Origin: Paragorgia papillata
Taxonomy: Eukaryota; Cnidaria; Anthozoa; Scleralcyonacea; Coralliidae
Reading direction: 5' to 3'
Length of the DNA stretch: 64,000 nt
Assembly (NCBI GenBank): GCA_035771165.1
Contig: JAWNZC010000368.1
Span: 2,224,501 to 2,288,500 of the forward strand
Each line of letters begins with the position of its first letter. Position 1 is the first letter of the stretch. The position numbers and the translations under genes are program-made. Below, in pieces: positions 33,612-41,957 of the stretch. Below the pieces are notes generated by a model that was not told the origin of the DNA, searched no databases, and saw only the letters and a program-made list of their open reading frames with translations.

Positions 33612-34408
33612 CCGGGAGAGTCTACAATAGGGACTTTTCTAATAGGGACTTTTCTCGTGGTCCGGGGGCATGCCCCCCGGGAAAATTCTAAAATTTAGAG
33701 TTTGGGAAATGCCTTTCATTTCGGAAATTTCCTGCATTCTGAGGAGTTATTTTTTTAAGAACGCTGAACGTCATAAAATGTCTTAAAAGAGGCCATCCTG
33801 GAAATCCTAAAGGCCATCCTAAATAAAATGATTATTATTATAATAGACGGCCGGCCAAGGCTTCAAAATATTACTTTTGATGGCATTTTTTTGTTACAAG
33901 CAGGCAACCATGCCAAATCGTATCGGATAGTGCATACTTTGAAGGTGAGGGGTGTTGCCATCTGTAATTATTGATTTATATACTAAAATATAGAGCTCTT
34001 TGAAAGTACAATGTGATGGATGGGATATCTGTAAAGAGCTGTCTAATATACGTTTGTGTTTTATTTGAATTGCTAAATTCAGAATGCATCCAATCAGCGT
34101 GCGTGAAGTTCGGATTATTCTAATTCGCATAACTCACAATCATAAACAAACAAGAAACATGGCGCAAATTCACCTAAATATAACACTTCGAAGAACAGTC
34201 ATAACAAGCAGCCAACTTTTCGTTACAAGCAGGCAACCACCATAGAAATGTAGCTTAGACTTTAATCAAGATGACTAGACCGGTTGCCTTTCGTGTATCA
34301 CAAGATAGCACTGCATGTTGAACCTCCGGAACCGGTGAGTTAAATGTCTAAGGAACAATATAAGTAACACTACACTGTAGTACAAAAGCTCCCCTCACGT
34401 TCAAAGTA

Positions 34409-34564
34409 TATACTAAAGGCTTATTAACCGAGTTCGAGGTCTGTACGGGAAAGTATTTGCCTGAGGTTTTCGTACAGACCGAGCGACGAAGGAGCGAGGT
34501 TTGTGCGAGAGAAATCGAGGGCAGATACTTTCCCGTACAGACCGAGAAAACGAGGTTAATAAGC
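34409..34564. repeat. fold-back hairpin, GGTTAATAAG family (copy 2)
   Basis: GCTTATTAACCGAG and CGAGGTTAATAAGC are the outer arms. GGTCTGTACGGGAAAGTAT pairs with ATACTTTCCCGTACAGACC. Related hairpins lie at 4106, 37237 and 56925. Confidence 0.75.
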
Positions 34565-34566
34565 AT

Positions 34567-34980
34567 TTTATTATATGGCTTTTGGTTTGTTTTCTTATCT
34601 GTTTTTAGTTCTACGTTTGTCTTGATCAGGTGTCGCTGTTCACCTTAGTTCTTACTTTTGAGCTTGTTCGTTTCGCTTCATGTTTACTGTTAGGCTTTTA
34701 TTTTTCGCGATTTTAAATAAGAAGTTTTCATAAAAAGAAGCACTGATGTTTCAGGACGTATTATTGTTCAAAATTTTCCAACGAATATGTCTAAGTCGCT
34801 TTTATTTTCATTCAAATCAACTCAGTAATTTTCCCGCCAAAACTTGCAGGTCATTTAAAAGGACGTAATGCCCTCTCACAATGCCGAGAGGGCATTACGG
34901 CTTTTTCCGGACCTCTTTGCAACCAATCAGCGTGCGCCGTTTGGCGTAATGACCCGAAAATAAGCCCAACCATATAATAA
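34567..34980. mobile_element. TTTATTATATGGC-TIR element, copy 1
   Basis: Begins TTTATTATATGGC and ends CCATATAATAA. The interior (TTATTTTTCGCG, AATTTTCCCGCC, ACCAATCAGCGTGCG) resembles 57042-57411. It sits directly beside the hairpin. Confidence 0.75.
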
Positions 34981-35106
34981 TATCTGATACGATCTGGCAT
35001 GGTTGCCTGCTTGTAACAAAAAATGCCATCAACGGTGTTTTTGAGCCACTTTCATATCGAGCTTGGCCGTCCGTCTATAAGTATAGGTTAGTGACTGAGG
35101 TTGAGG

Positions 35107-35735
35107 TAACTAACCTACTTAGTTCAAGATCACAGAGGTTGCCTAAGAACACTGAGATACTGAGTTCGTTATCACAGAGGTTGTCTAAGAACACTGAGAT
35201 AGTGAGTTCGTTATCACAGAGGTTGCCTAAGAACACTGAGATACTGAGTTCGTTATCACAGAGGTTGCCTAAGAACACTGAGATACTGAGTTCATGATCA
35301 CAGAGGTTGCCTAAGAACACTGAGATACTGAGTTCGTTATCACAGAGGTTGTCTAAGAACACTGAGGTACTGAGTTCATTATCACAGAGGTTGCCTAAGA
35401 ACACTGAGATACTGCGTTCATGATCACAGAGGTTGCCTAAGAACACTGAGATACTGAGTTCGTTATCACAGAGGTTGTCTAAGAACACTGAGATACTGCG
35501 TTCGTTATCACAGAGGTTGCCTAAGAACACTGAGATACTGAGTTCGTTATCACAGAGGTTGCCTAAGAACGCTGAGATACTGAGTTCGTTATCACAGAGG
35601 TTGCCTAAGAACACTGAGATACTGAGTTCGTTATCACAGAGGTTGCCTAAAAACACTGAGATACTGAGTTCGTTATCACAGAGGTTGCCTAAGAACACTG
35701 AGATACTCAGTTCGTTATCGCAGAGGTTGTCTAAA
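35107..35735. repeat. 42-bp minisatellite, about 15 copies
   Basis: The unit contains CACAGAGGTTGCCTAAGAAC and ACTGAGATACTGAGTTCGTT. Because 42 is a multiple of three, frames stay open on both strands: NLCDNELSISVFLG repeats on -, LPKNTEILSSLSQR on +. No flanking coding support was found, so it is called non-coding. Confidence 0.85.
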
Positions 35736-35855
35736 AAACACTTCAGTCGCGATGATAAATCCTTTATCACATTCGTGACCATTTATTAACTCTTACTTAG
35801 TTCAAATTTCGCGCGGTTTTCTTTGTTATTTATAAGTCTTTATCTCCCATACAAA

Positions 35856-36247
35856 CAATCTCGTTCCCAGAGCCCACGTTCCCCACCCGGGAAACGAGAG
35901 ACTCTGGGGTAATCCGTTTTAAATCACAGGATTCTTGTTATTCCGGTTGAGGTACGCATGCGTAAATATCCGAGCGGAATCTGGATAGTATGTTCTCCTT
36001 GTTTGACTTTTCCCCAAACAGGTTTGCTGAGGTCATTGAAAGTTGGCGAAGATATCGATCGCGGCAACGTCTTCACTGGAGTCTTGTCGTCCGACATCTT
36101 TGTTATTTTGGTTTTATTAATTCTACTTCCGGTCACTTCAGACCAACTCATGCTCACTATTCAGCCAATAACGTAACGATTTGAAACGGATTATCCCAGA
36201 GTCTCTCGTTTCCTGGGTGGGGAACGTGGGCTCTGGGAACGCGATTG
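35856..36247. mobile_element. 392-bp MITE with 9-bp target duplication
   Basis: TIRs of about 60 bp: CAATCTCGTTCCCAGAGCCC at the left against GGGCTCTGGGAACGCGATTG at the right. It is flanked by CCATACAAA at 35847-35855 and 36248-36256. A - strand frame inside contains MSDDKTPVKTLPRSISSPTF then NDLSKPVWGKVKQ. This could be a leftover start of a parental protein, but I do not recognise it. Confidence 0.85.
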
Positions 36248-36412
36248 CCATACAAACTGAATTCAATTGAATTGCTCATTATAAATGCACGATCTTAATC
36301 TGTATAAAGGCCGGGAAGTAGACAGATAAAGATAAAACCTTGTGAAATTTGAACTAAATTAGTTAATTACCTCGAACCTCTGCATTAAGCCTCAGCGCTA
36401 CGCGCTTCAGGA

Positions 36413-37063
36413 GGCCTGCGCTAAACGTCGCACAATAGACGAATTTAATTCAGACGAATTTAATTCGAATTAACTTCGTCGGTAATGCGACGTAAATGCG
36501 ACGTCGAGTTAAACGTCGAATATCAGTCGAATTTAATGGTTTTTACTTGGACCCGTGGAGCCTGAAAACAATTTCTTGAAAACATGGTGGCGAATTGTCA
36601 CAAATAGAAGAGAAACATTTAATTCGACGCGACGATAATTCGTCGTGTAACTCGAACACGCATTAAGGCCCACACACACCGGACGCGAAACCGTAACGCG
36701 ACGCGATTTTTCAGTTTTTAAAAGCGAATAAAATTACCCTAGAAATTAACATTTGGAGGTTTTGTATCTACTACAATCAACAAGTTATCCTGTCATTGTT
36801 ATTTTATCAAGTTTCTCATGAGGGACGAATTTATTCGGTTCCAAAATTACAAAAATCGCGTCGCGTTACGGTTTCGCATCCGGTGTGTTTCGGCCTTTAT
36901 CGTCGCATTATCCGTCTGACTCAGACGAATTTAGTTGCCCGGACGAATTTAATTCGTGAGTCGAATTTAATCGAGTTATGCGTCGCAGTTTCGTCGAATA
37001 AAATTCAAACAATTAAATTCGTCTGAATTAAGTTCGTCGATTGTGCGACGTTTAGCGCAGGCC
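36413..37063. mobile_element. MITE, GGCCTGCGC termini, copy with nested insertion
   Basis: Same element as 16955-17340 in opposite orientation: GGCCTGCGCTAAACGTC to GACGTTTAGCGCAGGCC. It is longer only because of the insert at 36666-36896. Flanking GCATTAAGCC/GGCTTAATGC suggests it landed in the loop of another hairpin. Confidence 0.85.
36666..36896. mobile_element. 231-bp MITE nested in the 36413 MITE, TTA duplication
   Basis: Ends AGGCCCACACACACCGGACG and CATCCGGTGTGTTTCGGCCT, with inner CGTAACGCGACGCGATTTTT paired. It is flanked by TTA at 36663-36665 and 36897-36899. The uninterrupted copy of the host MITE reads ACACGCATTATCGTCGCA at this point, with one TTA. PIF/Harbinger-type behaviour. 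Confidence 0.9.
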
Positions 37064-37236
37064 GAAGTTATGTGGCTTAATGCCTCGGTTCTCCGTAATT
37101 AACTCTTACTTTTCCCAACCACGCATAAGTATAGGTTAGTTACCGAACCCGAGGTAACTACGTCAGTTATTTACCGAGGGCCGAAGGCCCAGGGTAAGTA
37201 ACTTACGTAGTTACCGAGGTTGAGGTAACTATAACT

Positions 37237-37350
37237 TCTTATTAACCGAGAGCGCGGTCATTACGGAAAAATATCAGACCGAGGTCTTGACAGTACAGAC
37301 CAAGGTCTGATATTTTTCTGTAATGACCAAGCGGACGAGGTTAATAAGAG
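37237..37350. repeat. fold-back hairpin, GGTTAATAAG family (copy 3)
   Basis: CTTATTAACCGAGAGCG and GACGAGGTTAATAAG are the outer arms. GTCATTACGGAAAAATATCA pairs with TGATATTTTTCTGTAATGAC. It is followed at once by AGGTTTATTATATGGC. Confidence 0.75.
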
Positions 37351-37351
37351 G

Positions 37352-37732
37352 TTTATTATATGGCATTTTGAAACAACATACCTTACATTTATACCTTGTC
37401 ATGATACGTACTTTTTAGTCAGTTTAGTGTGACCTCGAGCGTGCGACATAGACTCGTCGTTTTCAATGTTGTTGCTCTTGTTGTCATCACTTTCGGAATC
37501 CTAAAACTCACTGCCAGATTGCTCATCGTCCAACTCGTACATAATTTAGTCCTCAGGTTATTGAATTCACAAAATGTTTGCGGTTTTCTTTCATTGTTTA
37601 GTTGCAAACAACATGTCTGCGAAAATCCGTAACCGACCGGTCGATTACAGAAAATTATCGACCGGCACGTGACGCGTCTCAGCCAATGAGAACACACGGT
37701 TTCAACGGAAGTAACTTGTGCCATATAATAAA
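37352..37732. mobile_element. TTTATTATATGGC-TIR element, copy 2
   Basis: Begins TTTATTATATGGCA and ends TGCCATATAATAAA. The interior differs from the other two copies, so it may be a separate subfamily. Confidence 0.7.
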
Positions 37733-37803
37733 CCTACTTAGTTCACGGTCAACTCGGTTTTCTTTGATGTACCGCGGTTGTTTATTTCTAATAGTTACTC
37801 AAA

Positions 37804-37862
37804 ACCACGCATAAATCAAGTTAATTGCCCCGGGCTGGGGCAATTAACTTGATTTATGCGTG
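37804..37862. repeat. perfect 27-bp hairpin, 5-nt loop
   Basis: CCACGCATAAATCAAGTTAA then TTGCCCC is followed by a 5-nt loop and its exact complement. Another CCACGCATAAGTATAGGTTA occurs at 37121, so the stem edge is repeated in the region. It is not followed by a T run, so it is not a bacterial-type terminator. Confidence 0.85.
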
Positions 37863-38350
37863 GTTGGGAAAATAAGCTTCAGGCCCCGTTTACACGATGC
37901 CGGTACAATTTGAAAACGATAGGAGATTTGGACCCCCTTTAGCGGATTTGGACCCCGCTTTTTAAACATTTTTTATAGCCAAAACAACCCAGAAAACGAT
38001 GAATATGTTACATTCATTAATTTTCATCTCAAGGCTTCCATTTTGATGGGTCACCATCACTTATTGTTTACAAGCATTCATGGAAATCGCGTTGATCCTA
38101 ATTGCCATTCTATCGCTTTTGTTAAAAACCGATTAGCGGATACGCGCTGGGACATTGGCCAAGATTATAGATAGATTTTAGTCACAGTAATCTCTTCAGC
38201 AATAAATTAAATACTGTTATCAATAGGAACCCTGAACCCATGTAAAAAGTCACTTCTGTGTTTTGATATACATGCATGGTGGTATGTTAGTACATTTTTA
38301 GTTTTGCAAGCGAACAAATAGAACAAACTTGTGAGATAAACGGCAAATAT
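37863..38350. other. no recognisable feature
   Basis: Nothing assigned apart from a GATTTGGACCCC duplication near 37927-37952. Confidence 0.3.
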
Positions 38351-38354
38351 AAGG

Positions 38355-38452
38355 CGTTACGTTGTGATACCTTCCGGTGCGTTATGAGACCTTACGTTAC
38401 GTTGTAAGACCTTACCTTACGCTGTGAGACCTTACGTTACGTTGTGAGGTGT
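38355..38452. repeat. 24-bp tandem repeat, about 4 copies
   Basis: Variants of ACGTTGTGAGACCTTACGTT occur in series. Confidence 0.65.
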
Positions 38453-38905
38453 GACATATTACTGACACTTTCACACATTTTCACAATTGCAATGTGAATG
38501 AACAATTGAACATGGCTTTTCACGCGTGCGATAAACAGCACGCACAGTTGGGTTCACAGTTGGGCTGGTATTTGCTTGTATTTTCCTTCTGTTTTCCAGT
38601 GGTAACGGTAAATTAGCATCCGACAATTGTTTTACGGCATTTCCGACGCCCCGGTAAACTCTTACTACTCTTAAGCCCACAAGGTACACTGGACCTGGTG
38701 TGCCAATATGGCCGCCAGTGGCTTCAAAATGTTTACTGCTGACCATAAAGGATGAGCAATCCAGTTATATAGAGTCAATAGGTCGAACGCTCAGCAATAA
38801 ATAATAAACGTTCTGTTACCACAAATTCTCGCTTGTACTGTATTACTATTTATCACCAGGCAAACTTTCAAAGAATTAACGCACAAAATCTGTCATTTTT
38901 TTTAG

Positions 38906-38946
38906 ATGTTTCTTACTACTGCTGTCAGCTCGTCATTCTCTGGCAG
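38906..38946 (+). pseudogene. duplicate of the 32817 exon with 11-bp deletion
   Basis: Same splice borders (TTTTTTTTAG, GGCAG|GTAAGC). It reads MFLTTAVSSSFSG in the ATG frame. An 11-bp loss after ATG changes the reading frame and removes the leucine-rich core, so the exit phase differs from copy 1. Confidence 0.5.
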
Positions 38947-38983
38947 GTAAGCAAGTGGTTATTTCAATGCAGGGCCTTTATTA

Positions 38984-39544
38984 GGGGGAGATTACATGGA
39001 CCGGGCTGGACCGGTTAACCGGGCTAGCCCGCTTTATATATAAAACGCATGTTTTTTTTTATCATTTCGATTACATGGCAACCGGGCTAGACCAGTTAAC
39101 TGGGATAATCGTTTTGTCCTGGCAAAGCCGGCTGAAAAACTGTTGATCTCGCTTCGATACGCGTTCGTTTACTTGACTGTGTGAATAAATAGGGCTGAAA
39201 GGAACTGAAATGGAACATCAAAACGTTGTTCGTGTGTTTCGTGATCATAGCGAAGATTTAATAAATTAATTGGTCTTCGTGAAGACGCTTTGGTGGGTCT
39301 AAGACTATAACAATCTTTTTACCAACAATGGGCTCACAAAATAAATAATAGACTAATTAGTGTAAAACTGAAGTAAAAATAGTGTAACTTTGCCCTTATT
39401 TACTTGATAATTGCGAATTTTGGCCTGAAATCATCCACGTCAATTCAAAACTCATCCCGGGTTACTGGGCTAGCCCGCTCTATGTAATCGTTTCGTAAAC
39501 TCAGCCTGGTTAACTGGGCCAGCCTGGTCCATGTAATCACCGCC
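38984..39544. mobile_element. 561-bp MITE, GATTACATGGACC termini, TTA duplication (copy 1)
   Basis: GGGGGAGATTACATGGACCG at the left and TGGTCCATGTAATCACCGCC at the right, flanked by TTA on both sides. GGGCTAGCCCG motifs pair near both ends. The interior from GAACATCAAAACGTTGTTCG onward matches 56181-56400. Confidence 0.85.
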
Positions 39545-39886
39545 TTAACGATTTTTTGGGCGAAGTTTACTAAAAGGGACTCTTCTAGGGGGTCCTGGGG
39601 TATGCCCCCCGGAAAATTTTAAAATTTGGAGTATCTGAAATGCCTTTCATTTCGGAAATTTTCTGCATTCTGAGGAGTTATTTTTAAGAACGCTGAACGT
39701 CATAAAATGTTACAAACTAGTTAACTATTGAAGAAATGGTTCATGGTTTGGCGTGCTCCATCGAATTTTATAGAATACCCTGGTTGCATAGCCTGTTTTT
39801 ATTGGTTGTGAAACACGATTTTAAGTAACTGATAGTTTACAGACCAGGTTAGAGTTATAATTTATTTGATTTATGTGTTCTTAGGA

Positions 39887-40886
39887 CTCTCTCCTCCGCA
39901 GAGGCTCGAAGGCGGAGAAGACGCGCGAGGAATGATGGGAAGAGGGAAAGAAAAGTAGCCTCTGCCAGATAATGTTGTCAATATGGCGCCCAAATTCCGT
40001 GATGGACTACGCACCAGACTTGGAATTTCAATATATAACCAAATTTAACTTACGGAAAAGTTGGAAATCCATAAATTGTGAACAAAAGACACATTTAAAT
40101 TACTGGCAGACAATTCTCAACTCGAGAATGTTAATATTGTTACACAAGGACAGGATTTTCCAGTTTTGAATTATGCAATGTAAACACACGCTACCCGAGA
40201 AGTTTAAATCAAAAGACACTGAAATGTTGTAAACATAGATCTTACCTATGATAAGTTTCACGTATACACGTAGTGCATGTGGTACGTTTGCGAGCTTGGT
40301 GTAATGTAGAAAGTTAGCGCTGAGAATATTCCAGCGCATGCAGTTCGTCGGCTTTGTTTATCAACGATTCAACGTTAGATATTAAAACGTTTGTCAGTCT
40401 GGCAGCGTTTCGAATTTTTTTATTCGTTCCGGGTGATTTCCATAGAAGAATTCAGAACTAATAACGTCCAGAACAACATTCTAGACTTAGATCTTGAAGA
40501 AAACATTGTACTTCTGTACTTCTGCATTATGGTTATCGTAAAGAGAATAAAGAAGTTTAAATTAATTGAAATATAGTTTACATCTAAATTGATTTAAAAT
40601 GGCCGACACGTAAATAACAGCAAGAATCAAATAAATTCATGTAATCGCACTATTTCTTCACGAAAATCGTCGTGCTAACCTTTGATACTTAGATCTTGAA
40701 GAGAGCGCTGAATTTCTCCCAAATCGTCGGGTTTTTATGCCATTTACCAGAGAACCGCAAATCCTGCCAGAGAACCGCACATTATCTGGCAGAGGCTTCT
40801 CTCCTCTTTTTCCACCTTCCCGACGTTCTCCGCGCGCTTTACGATTGCCCGCGCGCCTGCGAATATAAACCTCTGCGGAGGAGAGA
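39887..40886. mobile_element. 1.0-kb TIR element with 10-bp target duplication
   Basis: The left end CTCTCTCCTCCGCAGAGG and right end CCTCTGCGGAGGAGAGA, plus subterminal AGGCGGAGAAGACGCGCG and GCCTCTGCCAGATAAT/ATTATCTGGCAGAGGC. It is flanked by GTTCTTAGGA at 39877-39886 and 40887-40896. A 10-bp duplication fits Mutator-like elements. No transposase was recognised. Confidence 0.85.
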
Positions 40887-40903
40887 GTTCTTAGGATTTG
40901 AAT

Positions 40904-41161
40904 AGAGTTTTACTTTCATCCAAATCCACACTCGTCCTTTTATTAATTTATTGATACATTGTTCCTAAACGCTACGGATCGCTTCAGGTAGACCATAAAT
41001 AATAATTATAAAACTGAACATTTTCTCAACGGAGAGTTTTACTTTCATCCAAATCCACACTCGTCCTTTTATTAATTTATTGATACATTGTTCCTAAACG
41101 CTACGGATCGCTTCAGGTAGACCATAAATAATAATTATAAAACTGAACATTTTCTCAACGG
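40904..41161. repeat. 129-bp tandem duplication, near-identical
   Basis: Two adjacent copies run from AGAGTTTTACTTTCATCC to CATTTTCTCAACG. They look identical by eye, so the event is recent. Confidence 0.9.
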
Positions 41162-41568
41162 GTAATCATCCCCATAGTAGAGTTTACATTTCGCAATAAT
41201 ATTAAGTTCTATAGTCACCCGCTTGGCTCGTGATCACTAAGTATTCACTATCGCTTGATGCCGCCTCATTAATATTCAGCGTGAAGAACGGTGTCGCCAT
41301 CGCGTGGCAAACGGCTTAGTCTGTCCGATGACAATATTAGTTCGTACAAGTTTGGGTGAAGTGGCAATCAGTGACGTACCTAGCATAAAACACAGAATAA
41401 ATTCAATACATGAGCGAAGAAGCTCGGAACTCGAAGCCGAGAGATTGGAGAGCACGAGGCACCCCCAAGACTTCTCCATATGGATACCGCAAACACTCCC
41501 GGGGCACCCCCAAACTCCCTCAGGGATACCATAAACTCCCATTAGGAGTACATAGTTCTAATCATGGT
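41162..41568. other. no recognisable gene
   Basis: Short frames on both strands have no family resemblance. ACCCCCAAGAC/CACCCCCAAACTCCC repeats lie near 41460-41520. Confidence 0.3.
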
Positions 41569-41957
41569 CGTACAGTCATATGGTCAGTCATTAAGACTAT
41601 AGTCCGTATTATATAGTCATAGTCCTGTGACTATAGATCGTTTTCACTCACGTGATCGGTAGCCCCATTGGGGTGGTGAAACAATACGAAATATTTGAAT
41701 AAGAATAGAGCTAAATTCCAACGGTACACCAATATGGCCGCCATTTCATTGTTTTGGTACACCAATATGGCCGCCGTGACGTCAGATGAAAACGATCTAT
41801 AGTCCTAATCATAGTCATGTAGTCATATAGTCAATATAGCCATAGTCATTATAGTCATAGTCGTTATAGTCATAGTCATTATAGTCATAGTCATAGTCAT
41901 TATAGCCATAGTCATTGTAGTCATAGTCAATATAGCCATAGTCATTATAGTCATAGT
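41569..41957. repeat. (TAGTCATAGTCATTA)n array, left part
   Basis: Variants of TAGTCATAGTCATTA, interrupted by a MITE at 41635-41802. The array resumes at 44703 after a 2.7-kb element, so the two arrays were probably one. Confidence 0.85.
41635..41802. mobile_element. short MITE, GATCGTTTTCA termini (copy 2)
   Basis: CTATAGATCGTTTTCACTC to GATGAAAACGATCTATAG. The interior is nearly identical to 24668-24840. It is inserted in the 15-bp array; the palindromic CTATAG at both edges hides the exact duplication. Confidence 0.8.

Larger units (their letters stand above)
30974..33830 (+). repeat. segmental duplication, copy 1
   Basis: Blocks 30974-31115, 32240-32351, 32747-32904 and 33625-33790 align in order with 38620-39720. 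Shared blocks include GTAAACTCTTACTACTC, GCTTCAAAATGTTT, AACGTNNTGTTACCACAAAT-like sequence, the small exon and the GCATGCCCCCCGG motif. The intervening parts of copy 1 are insertions listed separately. Confidence 0.8.
33840..35081. mobile_element. 1.2-kb TIR element hosting a nested composite
   Basis: Left AGACGGCCGGCCAAGG and ATGGCATTTTTTTGTTACAA, CAGGCAACCATGCC pair with the right-hand GGCATGGTTGCCTGCTTG, TAACAAAAAATGCCAT and GGCCGTCCGTCT. A hairpin (34409-34564) and a TIR element (34567-34980) lie inside. No transposase seen. Confidence 0.7.
38620..39720 (+). repeat. segmental duplication, copy 2
   Basis: Aligns with blocks of 30974-33830. It lacks E1, E2, the GTAC element and the long-TIR element, and carries its own insertion at 38984-39544. 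Confidence 0.8.

Noticed and set aside
35107..35735. Repeat protein gene on the - strand
   Set aside because: Open frames are forced by the 42-bp period; no splice or domain support.
37804..37862. Rho-independent terminator
   Set aside because: Not followed by a T run and not relevant in a eukaryotic genome.
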